Assembly: GCA_041674345.1 (NCBI GenBank)
Contig: JBAYVY010000211.1
Location: 1-6,586, forward strand
Source: JBAYVY01 sp041674345
GTDB lineage: Bacteria > Planctomycetota > Phycisphaerae > Phycisphaerales > Zrk34
Direction of reading: 5' to 3'
Length of the DNA stretch: 6,586 nucleotides
Shown piece by piece: positions 1 through 5,997 of this stretch; the first letter of the stretch is position 1; each line of letters starts with the position of its first letter. The notes beneath the pieces are model-generated. The model had not been told where the DNA came from, did no database searches, and saw nothing but the letters and a program-made list of their open reading frames with translations. Made by a program: the position numbers and the translations under genes.

Positions 1-500
1 AGGGGTTCGGGGGGGAGTTGTGCGAGGACGCCGAGTTCGTGGACGAGGCGTCCGCCGTCGTGTCCGGTGTTGACCAGTGCGAGGAGGACGGTGGAGTAGC
101 CGAGGAGGAAGGCGACGGAAAGGAGGGTCCAGAGGAGGGGTTTGAGTTTGTCGCGGAGGATGAGTCGGGTGATGAGGAGGATGATGTAGATGCAGGTGAA
201 TACGATGGCGAGGACTTTGGTGATGTCGGCCAGTTCGGTGTGTGCGTGGAGGACGGCGTTGATGGCGTCGGAACGGACGACGAGTTCGGCGGCGGCTTCG
301 CCGGCTTCGGCGACGATGAGCGTGCTGACGGTGCCGAGAACGAGCAGGACCAGACCGGCGGCGCTGAAGGCGCGACCCCACGGGCCGCGCGGGATGCCGA
401 GCAGGACGAACAGTGGGGCGATGAGCAGGAGGACGATGGGGAAATGCACGATCATCGGATGAATCGCGTTCCACGGGGGGATGGGCGGAAGCTGCCACAT
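1..500 (-). CDS. DUF2231 integral membrane protein, C-terminus cut by window edge
   Basis: This reading frame starts at the ATG at 500-498 and stays open to the left edge (166 codons visible), so its stop is outside the window. The protein is very hydrophobic, with about four membrane segments near residues 16-35, 45-66, 95-115 and 122-143. It opens with HPMIVHFPIVLLL (residues 14-26), the hallmark of the DUF2231 family (PF09990), and later carries H85-A-H87 and a GHDGGRLVH stretch (146-154) with further conserved-looking histidines. The family has no firmly established activity. The histidines flanking the membrane segments could bind heme or metal, but that is inference. An AGGAG ribosome-binding site at 512-508 lies 7 nt before the ATG and supports this start. 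The gene lies downstream of the exported rubrerythrin gene on the same strand, with a 131-bp gap containing a strong hairpin, so it may be separately or only partly co-transcribed. The family call is fairly sure; the role is unknown. Confidence 0.85.
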   Translation of the reverse strand, partial: MWQLPPIPPWNAIHPMIVHFPIVLLLIAPLFVLLGIPRGPWGRAFSAAGLVLLVLGTVSTLIVAEAGEAAAELVVRSDAINAVLHAHTELADITKVLAIVFTCIYIILLITRLILRDKLKPLLWTLLSVAFLLGYSTVLLALVNTGHDGGRLVHELGVLAQLPPEP

Positions 501-545
501 GATGTTGCTCCTGTTGTGTGCGGCGGGTGCGAAGGGCGAAGGGAA

Positions 546-578
546 GAATCCGCCGATCACTGCATGATCAGCGGATTC
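546..578 (-). terminator. Strong hairpin between rubrerythrin and DUF2231 genes, likely terminator or attenuator
   Basis: GAATCCGC (546-553) and GCGGATTC (571-578) are perfect 8-bp complements. After one C/A mismatch, five more pairs follow (GATCA with TGATC), leaving a 5-nt loop, CTGCA (560-564). On the minus strand the hairpin starts 53 nt past the rubrerythrin stop codon and is followed by TTCCCTTCG, only a weak U-tract. It is therefore probably a terminator or attenuator rather than a textbook intrinsic terminator. It would uncouple rubrerythrin expression from the downstream DUF2231 gene. A role in mRNA 3'-end stability is an alternative. The remaining bases of this gap show nothing else recognisable. 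Confidence 0.55.
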
Positions 579-631
579 ATCGTACCGCGGGGATGTCGGC
601 AAAGTCCATCGGCGCGGACAAAACTCAAAAC

Positions 632-1261
632 TCATTGAACGAGTTTGAAGTTGTCTTTGCTATTGAAGCAGGAGGGGCATTTGGCGACGGGCATGGTGGT
701 GAGGGTTTCGCCGCAGATTTGGCAGACGTAGAAATCGCGGGTGCCGGATCGCCATTGATCGAGATGGTCCATCGCCTGCTGATAGAGCTTGGCGTGGGAC
801 ATTTCGGCGTTGCGTGCATAGTTGAGTGATCTCAGGGCGTCGGATTGGCGGTCGGCCTGGGCCTGCTTGATGAAATCGGGGTACATGGTGTCACGTTCAT
901 ATGATTCGCCGGCGACGGCGGCTTTGAGGTTTTCGGCGGTGGTTTTGACGGCGGGGGTTTCGATGGTCGCGGTCGGTTCACCGCCCAGTTTGCGAATCAC
1001 CTCGGCGTGATTGCGGGCATGAAGTTGTTCAGCCATCGCCGCGGCGCGGAAGAGGGACGCGACTTGCGAATAGCCCTCGGCATCGGCCTGTTTGGCGAAC
1101 GCCAGGTATCGCAGATGCACGTTGGATTCGCCGTTGTAGGCGGTCTGCATATTCGCAAGCGTGGTGTTGGATTCAGCTCTCGCCATCCCCGCCGCCCCGC
1201 ACAGCAGGACTATCGCGGCCAGGACGGTGGTTTTCCGGCGGATTGACACATTCGTGAACAT
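632..1261 (-). CDS. Exported rubrerythrin (diiron domain plus rubredoxin-like domain)
   Basis: Rubrerythrins are non-heme diiron peroxidases that reduce hydrogen peroxide with electrons passed through a rubredoxin-type iron site. Residues 35-170 form the ferritin-like diiron domain. Its expected ligands are visible: E45, E78 with H81 (ExxH), E119 with E122 (GESYE), and E153 with H156 (ExxH). The C-terminus has four cysteines in two pairs, C180/C183 and C195/C198, the rubredoxin-like iron site. The first 29 residues are a signal peptide: a basic SIRRK start, a hydrophobic core at 13-26, and cleavage after ARA. This points to the periplasm, whereas most rubrerythrins are cytoplasmic. The paired arginines hint at Tat export, but the motif is not a good consensus. 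AAGGAG at 1274-1269 lies 7 nt before the ATG and fixes the start. The gene is divergent from the ECF sigma factor gene; its electron donor is not in view. The family is certain; export is well supported. Confidence 0.95.
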   Translation of the reverse strand: MFTNVSIRRKTTVLAAIVLLCGAAGMARAESNTTLANMQTAYNGESNVHLRYLAFAKQADAEGYSQVASLFRAAAMAEQLHARNHAEVIRKLGGEPTATIETPAVKTTAENLKAAVAGESYERDTMYPDFIKQAQADRQSDALRSLNYARNAEMSHAKLYQQAMDHLDQWRSGTRDFYVCQICGETLTTMPVAKCPSCFNSKDNFKLVQ

Positions 1262-1292
1262 TCGCAGTCTCCTTGTAAGTGGTTCGACCCAT

Positions 1293-1316
1293 TTTCATCA
1301 CTCATAATAGATGAAA
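1293..1316. promoter_or_regulatory. Inverted repeat TTTCATC-N10-GATGAAA, candidate operator upstream of rubrerythrin
   Basis: A perfect 7-bp inverted repeat with a 10-bp spacer sits 31-55 bases upstream of the rubrerythrin start codon. The spacer contains TATTAT on the minus strand (1309-1304), which could serve as a -10 element, though I see no matching -35 at 16-19 bp. An operator overlapping a promoter would fit a stress-controlled peroxidase gene. The repeat is not a recognisable Fur or PerR box. It could instead form a small hairpin in the 5' untranslated region. Confidence 0.35.
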
Positions 1317-1369
1317 CGCGGAAGAGGGGGATATCCTTCGCGGGTCAACAAAAGCGTGACGGCGTGGGA

Positions 1370-1397
1370 TTGCGTTTCTTTTGACTGGCCGGATAAT
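1370..1397 (+). promoter_or_regulatory. Candidate sigma-70-type promoter of the sigma factor operon
   Basis: TTGCGT (1370-1375) and GATAAT (1392-1397) are spaced by 16 bp, a plausible housekeeping -35/-10 pair. Transcription would begin near 1403-1405, just before the ribosome-binding site of the ECF gene, giving a very short leader. A closer TTGACT at 1381 is only 5 bp from the -10 and cannot pair with it. No ECF-type autoregulatory promoter was recognised, though its consensus here is unknown. Confidence 0.35.
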
Positions 1398-1402
1398 GCA
1401 AT

Positions 1403-1407
1403 GGGAG
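1403..1407 (+). promoter_or_regulatory. Shine-Dalgarno GGGAG that decides the sigma factor start
   Basis: GGGAG lies 6 nt before the GTG at 1414-1416. The in-frame upstream starts, TTG at 1381 and ATG at 1396, have no comparable site and overlap the candidate promoter, so the GTG is the preferred start. Confidence 0.5.
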
Positions 1408-1413
1408 TCTCGC

Positions 1414-1992
1414 GTGACGGAAACCGTCGAAATGTTGAGCGACGCGCGGTTGATGGCCGGGCTGTCACGTGGCGACATGCGATGTCTGGGGGAACTGGTG
1501 ACGCGGCATCAGCAGGCGGCCAGGCGGCTGGCGTATCGGTGGCTCGGTTCGTGGGATGACGCGGAGGATGTGGCGCAGGATGCGTTTGTGCGGGTGTTGA
1601 ACGCGGCGGGGCGATATCAGCCGACGGCGAACTTCACGACGTGGCTGTATCGCATCGTGGTGAATCTGTGCATGGATCAGAAGCGCAAGCGGGGCCGGCG
1701 GGGCGCGGTGGCGCTGATGCCGGGGATGGACGCGGCGGATGCGGCGGGCGGCGCGGCCGATGCGCTGGCGCAACGCGAACAGGCGGAACGTGTGCGGCAG
1801 GCGATTGGATCGCTGCCGGAGCGACAGCGCATGGCGGTGATCCTGTTGCGATACGAGGGATTGACTTATCGTCAGATCGCCGAGGCGATGGAGACGACGG
1901 AGACGGCGGTGGATTCGCTGCTGTCGCGCGCGTGGGCGACTTTGCGGCGGGAACTGGCGGATGTATCGGCGTCGGGTGAAATACATCACTGA
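1414..1992 (+). CDS. RNA polymerase ECF-type sigma factor (sigma-70 family, region 2 and 4)
   Basis: This 192-residue protein has the two-domain layout of an extracytoplasmic-function sigma factor, which redirects RNA polymerase to a stress regulon. Region 2 spans about residues 25-95 and includes the DDAEDVAQDAFVRV segment (48-61) that binds the polymerase clamp, then FTTWLYRIVVNLCMD (74-88), and a basic KRKRGRR tail. A GA-rich linker follows. Region 4 begins at LPERQRMAV and carries the helix-turn-helix LTYRQIAEAMETTETAVDSLLSRA that recognises the -35 element. I chose the GTG at 1414 because of the GGGAG site before it; starts at 1396 (ATG) or 1381 (TTG) would add 6 or 11 residues. The anti-sigma gene follows after 43 bp, so activity is probably controlled by sequestration. 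The gene is divergent from the rubrerythrin gene, a possible target. Family certain; ECF subgroup not assignable by eye. Confidence 0.93.
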   Translation: MTETVEMLSDARLMAGLSRGDMRCLGELVTRHQQAARRLAYRWLGSWDDAEDVAQDAFVRVLNAAGRYQPTANFTTWLYRIVVNLCMDQKRKRGRRGAVALMPGMDAADAAGGAADALAQREQAERVRQAIGSLPERQRMAVILLRYEGLTYRQIAEAMETTETAVDSLLSRAWATLRRELADVSASGEIHH

Positions 1993-2035
1993 AAGCGAAG
2001 GGAAAAAAGCGCGGCGGCGTTGAAAGCATAGAACA

Positions 2036-2572
2036 ATGGAACACATGGTCACACGAGAACTGATGGAGTTGGCCGCGGGATGCGTCGATACGTCGCGCCA
2101 GGCGGAGATGCACGGACATCTGGTGGAATGCGGAATTTGTCGCGCGACTTTTGCGGAGTGCGAGGCGGTGTGGCGGGCGATGGGAGCGTGGCATGTTGAA
2201 TCACCGGCGGGGGAGGCGGACGATCTGACGCGGCGTGTGACGGAGGCGGCGGCGCGGGAACGGATGGAGCGGACGGGCGGGGCATATGGGCGCGGTTGGC
2301 GGATCGGGCCGATGCTGCGGATCGCGGCGATGGTGGTGGTGTCGGCGTCGGCGGGGATGCTGGCCGGTGTGTGGTCGATTTCGGGGGCGGGGGCGGTTCC
2401 GGGGGTGAGTGGGCGGCTGGTGGCTGAGAGGACATTGTTGTTGGCGGAGTTTCAGAATGGTTCGCCGGCGAAGTTCGCGCAGGCGATCGCGGGGTTTGAT
2501 CCGGCATGTGTGCGGCGGGATGCGGACGCGGCGAAAAAGCAGACGGAAAAACAGACGGAGAAATCGCCATGA
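2036..2572 (+). CDS. Membrane-anchored anti-sigma factor with HxxxCxxC zinc-finger motif
   Basis: This 178-residue protein follows the ECF sigma gene and has the anti-sigma architecture. The cytoplasmic N-terminus contains H28-x3-C32-x2-C35 (HLVECGIC), the signature of ZAS-type anti-sigma domains that bind a sigma factor and usually zinc. One membrane helix follows at about residues 94-115, then a periplasmic tail of about 60 residues ending in a lysine-rich KQTEKQTEKSP. In RsrA-like ZAS proteins the cysteines form disulfides on oxidation and release the sigma factor; whether this one is redox-active is unknown. Other members lose their grip by proteolysis or through a periplasmic partner. 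The stop codon overlaps the start of the next gene as ATGA, implying translational coupling. No clear Shine-Dalgarno precedes the ATG at 2036, and the ATG at 2045 is an alternative start. Confidence 0.85.
   Translation: MEHMVTRELMELAAGCVDTSRQAEMHGHLVECGICRATFAECEAVWRAMGAWHVESPAGEADDLTRRVTEAAARERMERTGGAYGRGWRIGPMLRIAAMVVVSASAGMLAGVWSISGAGAVPGVSGRLVAERTLLLAEFQNGSPAKFAQAIAGFDPACVRRDADAAKKQTEKQTEKSP
2537..2560 (+). repeat. Two 12-bp tandem repeats encoding KQTE twice
   Basis: AAGCAGACGGAA (2537-2548) is followed directly by AAACAGACGGAG (2549-2560), differing at two third-codon positions. It encodes a charged tail at the anti-sigma C-terminus, and its final GGAG doubles as the ribosome-binding site of the next gene, 8 nt before that ATG. 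Confidence 0.6.
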
Positions 2573-3033
2573 AACCGATGCGAATGATCGGCGGGATTGC
2601 GTTGTGTGTGATCTGCGCGGCGGGCGGGTATTGGGCCGCGAATCGTGCGGGGGCGTCGGAGCGTCAGCCGACGCGTGTGGAGATGTTGTTGCGATGGCTG
2701 GAGGTGACGCCGGAGCAGCGCGAGGTGATCGTGAAGGCGGACCCGACGTTCATCGACGAGTCGGCGGTGTTGGCGGCGCAATTGCGGGCCGAGCGGGCGA
2801 AGATGGCGGGTATGTTGCGGGCGGGTGATGCCAACGAATTGCTTTCGGCGCAACTGGAAGCGGCGATAGCGGTGGAGGAAGCATTGGAACGCCGGTCAGG
2901 CACGTTCGTGTTGACCATCCGTCCGCTGCTGAATGCCGGGCAGCAGAAGAAGTTGCTGGATTTGGTGGCGCAGGGATTGATGGAAAACGGCGGGGCGCAT
3001 CTGCGCGACCCGGTGACGGATAGCGGGAAGTAG
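2569..3033 (+). CDS. Membrane-anchored periplasmic sensor-like protein (Spy/CpxP/CnrX-type, metal-resistance family)
   Basis: This 154-residue protein has an N-terminal hydrophobic segment (about residues 7-24), which would anchor it or act as a signal peptide, followed by an all-helical, charged domain. The pattern is that of the Spy/CpxP and heavy-metal-resistance families: a first helix with LEVTPEQREVI (44-54), a long central helical pair (about 62-110), and a closing LLNAGQQKKLLDLV (120-133) that mirrors the usual LTPEQR repeat. CnrX-type members sense metal in the periplasm and regulate a CnrY/CnrH anti-sigma/sigma pair, matching the order here. However, the predicted periplasmic part has only one histidine (H144) and no cysteine, so metal sensing by a CnrX-like site is doubtful. 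Sensing misfolded protein or envelope stress is an alternative. The ATG overlaps the anti-sigma stop (ATGA) and has GGAG at 2557-2560. An upstream ATG at 2506 would overlap the anti-sigma gene by 67 bp and is rejected. Confidence 0.7.
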   Translation: MKPMRMIGGIALCVICAAGGYWAANRAGASERQPTRVEMLLRWLEVTPEQREVIVKADPTFIDESAVLAAQLRAERAKMAGMLRAGDANELLSAQLEAAIAVEEALERRSGTFVLTIRPLLNAGQQKKLLDLVAQGLMENGGAHLRDPVTDSGK

Positions 3034-3051
3034 CGATGATTCCGGGGGCGG

Positions 3052-4779
3052 TTATTCCGGTAGTTTGGCCAGTTCTTCGCCGATGGCGTTCATCAGCGGC
3101 ATGATGGTGGCGGCGGTGAAATCGAAGCGGATGCCGGCCGCTTTGAAAAGTTCCGGCAGGGGACGCGATCCGCCGAGCGCGAACGCATTGAGCAATTGCG
3201 ACAACGCTTTGCGGGGGTCTTTGCGATAGTTCTGCCAGACTTGCAATGCGCCGAGTTGCGCGATGCCGTATTCGACGTAGTAGAACGGCACATGGTAGAG
3301 GTGCAGTTGGCGTTGCCAGAGGGATTCGCGTGCGGCTTCGCAGCCGGTCCAGTCGATGTGTTTTCCGCCGAATCGCTGCATGAGCGAGAGCCAGTGCGCG
3401 GTGCGCTGGGCGCGGGTGTGCTGGGGATTGGCGTAGAGCCAGTGCTGGAACTGGTCGATGGTCGCCATCCAGAGGAAGAACTTGACGATGCCTTCGAGGT
3501 GCGTGCGCAGCGCCCGCTGATGATCTTGTTTGTCGGTATAGAACAGATCGAGGTGAGGCCCGCCGAGCAGTTCCATCGACATGCTCGCCACTTCCGCGAA
3601 TTCCAGCGGCGAATGGCGGAAATAAATGAGCGGTTGTTCGGCGACGGCGGCGAGATAGTGGAAGGCGTGGCCGCCTTCGTGGAGCATGGTTTCGACATCG
3701 CGCTGCACGCCGGCGGAGTTCATGAAGATGAACGGTTCTTTGGACAGTTCGAGCGACGCCTGGTATCCGCCGGGCCGTTTGCCCTTGCGACTGTCGAGAT
3801 CGAGGTTTCGCTCGAATTGGAGTTTGGCGAATTGTTGGCCGAGTTTCGGATCGACGCGATGGAAAATCAACCGGGTTTTCTCGACGAAATCGGGCACTTT
3901 CTCCGGGTCGAAAGGTTTAAGCGCCGGACGGTTTCGGGGATCGACGGCGGTGTCCCACGGACGCAATTTTTCAAGTTTCATCGCGGCCTGTCGCGAGACA
4001 GCCAATTCCTCGGACAGCGGCATCACCACTTTTTCAATCGCATCGGCGAACGCGGCGCAATCGCCGGGGGTGTAATCGAATCGCTGCATCGACTTCCAGA
4101 CGTACCCCCGGAAGTCGTCGAACCCGGCGTTCAGCGCGATCTGGTGTCGCAACGCGATCATGCGATCAAAAATCTCATCGCCCTTGTCGCGGTCGGCCAG
4201 CCGGCGGTCGGCGATCAGTCGCCAGGCCTGTTCACGCACCGCGCGGTCGGGTTCTTCCAGATACCGGCCCATTTGTTGTAATGTTTGCGTTTTGCCGTCA
4301 AACTCGACGAGCATCGCGCCGCACAGCTTGTCATATTCACTGTTGAGTTTCGACAGCTCGGTCTGCAACGGCACGTTCGCTTCACGGAAGATGCTGACAT
4401 CGGCGTCCCATTCCCGACCAAGCTGCTTGAACGACGGATCGGCTTCCAACCCGGCGCGGGCGGCGCTTTGCACATAACGCTGCTGAAGTTTGAACATCAG
4501 CGGCGCGAGTTTCGGCTGGACATGTTCGACAAAGTACATGTACGCCTGTTCTTTTTCCGGCACATCGGTGTGACACGAATACTCGATGTTCACCCGCGAC
4601 CGGTACTCGTAGATCGCGCACAGCATCGCCGACAGATCGGCCAGCCATTGACGCAGATCATCGGCGGTTTGCAGGGGCCGGTCGATGAGCCATTGTCCGA
4701 GCGGCTCAATGGAGGCGAAATCGGCGGGGTTGAAGGATACGGGTACAAAGGATGAAGTAGCGGAATCGGTGGTGGTCAT
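3052..4779 (-). CDS. M3 family zinc oligoendopeptidase (PepF/thimet-like)
   Basis: This 575-residue protein is a cytoplasmic zinc peptidase of family M3 (PF01432), which cleaves short peptides left over from protein turnover. The catalytic motif HEGGH is at residues 367-371 (H367 and H371 bind zinc, E368 is the catalytic base). The third ligand E396 lies in EFAEVASMSME, exactly 29 residues after the first histidine, as in thimet oligopeptidase (H473 to E502). Near the C-terminus, HLYHVPFYYVEYGIAQLG (493-510) supplies the histidine and tyrosines that stabilise the transition state. The long helical N-terminal half is typical, as is the length. There is no signal peptide. No good Shine-Dalgarno precedes the ATG at 4779, so it may depend on coupling to the DUF2283 gene 30 bp upstream. 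It converges on the sensor gene with only 18 bp between the stops and no recognisable terminator there. Confidence 0.93.
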   Translation of the reverse strand: MTTTDSATSSFVPVSFNPADFASIEPLGQWLIDRPLQTADDLRQWLADLSAMLCAIYEYRSRVNIEYSCHTDVPEKEQAYMYFVEHVQPKLAPLMFKLQQRYVQSAARAGLEADPSFKQLGREWDADVSIFREANVPLQTELSKLNSEYDKLCGAMLVEFDGKTQTLQQMGRYLEEPDRAVREQAWRLIADRRLADRDKGDEIFDRMIALRHQIALNAGFDDFRGYVWKSMQRFDYTPGDCAAFADAIEKVVMPLSEELAVSRQAAMKLEKLRPWDTAVDPRNRPALKPFDPEKVPDFVEKTRLIFHRVDPKLGQQFAKLQFERNLDLDSRKGKRPGGYQASLELSKEPFIFMNSAGVQRDVETMLHEGGHAFHYLAAVAEQPLIYFRHSPLEFAEVASMSMELLGGPHLDLFYTDKQDHQRALRTHLEGIVKFFLWMATIDQFQHWLYANPQHTRAQRTAHWLSLMQRFGGKHIDWTGCEAARESLWQRQLHLYHVPFYYVEYGIAQLGALQVWQNYRKDPRKALSQLLNAFALGGSRPLPELFKAAGIRFDFTAATIMPLMNAIGEELAKLPE

Positions 4780-4809
4780 GCGGGTGAACTTATGTAATGG
4801 AGGATTGAG

Positions 4810-5025
4810 TTAGTGGGTATCCGTGCCGACGCCTTCGAGGATGATCTGCTGAAGGGTGGTACGGTCGCCGAACCGCTTGATGGCGTCAAGGATTTCGATG
4901 CCGGCCAGTCGGCCCTGTTCGTCGTAATCGGCGGCGATGCCTTCGGCCAGATGTTTGGTGGTGACGGTGGTGTCTCGGAACGTGATCGCCAGCGCGTCCA
5001 CCTGCGGGTCGTAAACGATTTTCAT
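4810..5025 (-). CDS. DUF2283 family small protein, putative antitoxin-like partner
   Basis: This 71-residue protein matches the DUF2283 family (PF10049) across its length. It opens with KIVYDPQVDALAITF (2-16), the family's YDpxxDaL signature, and continues with EGIAADYDEQGRLAGIEILDA (28-48), the characteristic DyDedGrlvGIEIL block. A glutamine- and glycine-containing tail follows. The biochemical role of the family is not established. Members are often small genes beside DUF4258 genes, and here the DUF4258 gene ends 12 bp upstream. That is the size and arrangement of a toxin-antitoxin pair, but which protein would neutralise which is inference. CGGAG at 5037-5033 lies 7 nt before the ATG and confirms the start. 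The M3 peptidase follows 30 bp later on the same strand. Confidence 0.88.
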   Translation of the reverse strand: MKIVYDPQVDALAITFRDTTVTTKHLAEGIAADYDEQGRLAGIEILDAIKRFGDRTTLQQIILEGVGTDTH

Positions 5026-5037
5026 GATCGCGCTCCG

Positions 5038-5310
5038 TTAAAAATAGTAGGTATAAACCGTCACAACCACGATCCCGGTTTCTTCTTCAATAAATATCGG
5101 TCGAATGCGTTTGGTGGCGTAATGCTTGCCGTTCCACATCTGATTGTAGGGCATATCGAGGGAACATTGTAGGCGGCCCAATTGGGACGGTTCCCACGGC
5201 GAAGATTGGATTGCCTGTTCCACCTCCGCCGCGGTGAAGCCGCGTTTGGTGAAGTAGCTGCACGCATGAGCGGATAAACGGATGGGCTTGGGGCGGGGAT
5301 GGTCGATCAT
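5038..5310 (-). CDS. DUF4258 family small protein, putative toxin-like partner of DUF2283
   Basis: This 90-residue protein fits the DUF4258 family (PF14076). It has LSAHACSYFTKRGFTAAEVEQAI (12-34), the family's (s)xHaxxrxxxRGxxxxev helix, then a beta-rich second half with GKHYATKRIRPIF (61-73) and a final VVVTVYTYYF (81-90). The fold is thought to resemble small RelE/BrnT-like proteins, so an RNase-type toxin role is possible but unproven. I chose the ATG at 5310 because it overlaps the TGA of the upstream gene as ATGA, a typical coupling signal. An in-frame start at 5391 would overlap the upstream gene by 85 bp and add a sequence without family similarity. There is no good Shine-Dalgarno, consistent with coupled translation. 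It sits between the unrecognised 223-residue gene and the DUF2283 gene in one operon. Confidence 0.85.
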   Translation of the reverse strand: MIDHPRPKPIRLSAHACSYFTKRGFTAAEVEQAIQSSPWEPSQLGRLQCSLDMPYNQMWNGKHYATKRIRPIFIEEETGIVVVTVYTYYF

Positions 5311-5978
5311 GGAACACCAGATTGTTGGTAGGGGTCGAATGTTCCAAAGTGAAAATCCAGCGGAACCACACGCCGCTGCTTTGGCGGCCAATCGAGGATG
5401 GTTTGACCCATCGCGGTTTTCTGATCGGCGGTTAATTCATCGATCCGATGCGTTGGAATAAATTTCACATGCCATGACCAGCACAGTTCGGCGAGGCATC
5501 GAACATAGAGGTTCACGAGATGGCCAAATGGCGGCAAAACTCGAGTGGAGGCGAGTTGATGCGACAGGGACGACGCCAGAACTCGGCATCGTATGAGATG
5601 GTCCGCCATGGCAGTAATGTTGCACCAATAATCGGGGCCTCCGGGATCACGCAGATCAAGATCAGGCAGGTCGTCGGAGTTGTCGGTTAGATAGATGTGG
5701 CCGGTCCAATTCGGTACGGCATCGCACATCTCTGAGAACAGATCGTCGGATTGCGTCTCGTATTCACCATCCGTCAACCATAGTTGATGCCAGCTATGGC
5801 AGATATGGTCGAGAATGTGGGCGTATGAAACCGGCAACCCGCCATAGATATCGGCATGGTCCTTTACGCACCCGCTTTGAAGCTCCGATGCAAGTTGCTG
5901 TGCGTGGATTCCAGCTTCATTCACCCCAAAACTGACGAGGTGATAATGCTCTGGGTTGATTAAGTCCTCGTGCATCAT
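5307..5978 (-). CDS. Unrecognised 223-residue protein, first gene of the DUF4258/DUF2283 operon
   Basis: I do not recognise this protein. It is soluble, without signal peptide or membrane segment, and rich in histidine, tryptophan and acidic residues. Notable stretches are HILDHICHSWHQLW (54-67), a helix with repeated H/C residues that could bind metal, an acidic DNSDDLPDLDLRDPGGPDYW loop near 99-118, and a C-terminal WPPKQRRVVPLDFHFGTFDP. The start is the first of two adjacent ATGs (5978 and 5975); no clear Shine-Dalgarno is visible. Its stop overlaps the DUF4258 start (ATGA), so the two are probably translated together and may work together. By eye it is only a little above 50% GC, well below the sigma-operon genes, which suggests an accessory or acquired origin. 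That the frame is a real gene is supported by its length, the coupling, and the absence of a better frame on either strand. Confidence 0.75.
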   Translation of the reverse strand: MMHEDLINPEHYHLVSFGVNEAGIHAQQLASELQSGCVKDHADIYGGLPVSYAHILDHICHSWHQLWLTDGEYETQSDDLFSEMCDAVPNWTGHIYLTDNSDDLPDLDLRDPGGPDYWCNITAMADHLIRCRVLASSLSHQLASTRVLPPFGHLVNLYVRCLAELCWSWHVKFIPTHRIDELTADQKTAMGQTILDWPPKQRRVVPLDFHFGTFDPYQQSGVP

Positions 5979-5997
5979 CGGATACCGTGTCGCTTGT

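Noticed and set aside
18..638. 206-codon plus-strand open frame, very rich in D, E and G
   Set aside because: It is antisense to the DUF2231 gene, whose HPMIVHFPI motif, membrane segments and ribosome-binding site are convincing.
1381..1397. TTGACT with GATAAT as a promoter
   Set aside because: The 5-bp spacing is far too short; TTGCGT at 1370 with a 16-bp spacer is better.
1465..2570. Long minus-strand open frames opposite the sigma and anti-sigma genes
   Set aside because: They are arginine-, proline- and serine-rich shadows typical of high-GC DNA.
3034..3060. Convergent terminator between the sensor and peptidase genes
   Set aside because: Only a 4-bp CCGG self-complement is present, with no stable stem or U-tract.
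3196..4281. 361-codon open frame on the plus strand opposite the M3 peptidase
   Set aside because: It is the antisense shadow of a clearly recognisable peptidase; its translation has no family features.
5311..5391. Upstream in-frame extension of the DUF4258 gene
   Set aside because: It would overlap the upstream gene by 85 bp and adds no family similarity; the ATGA-coupled start at 5310 fits the family.
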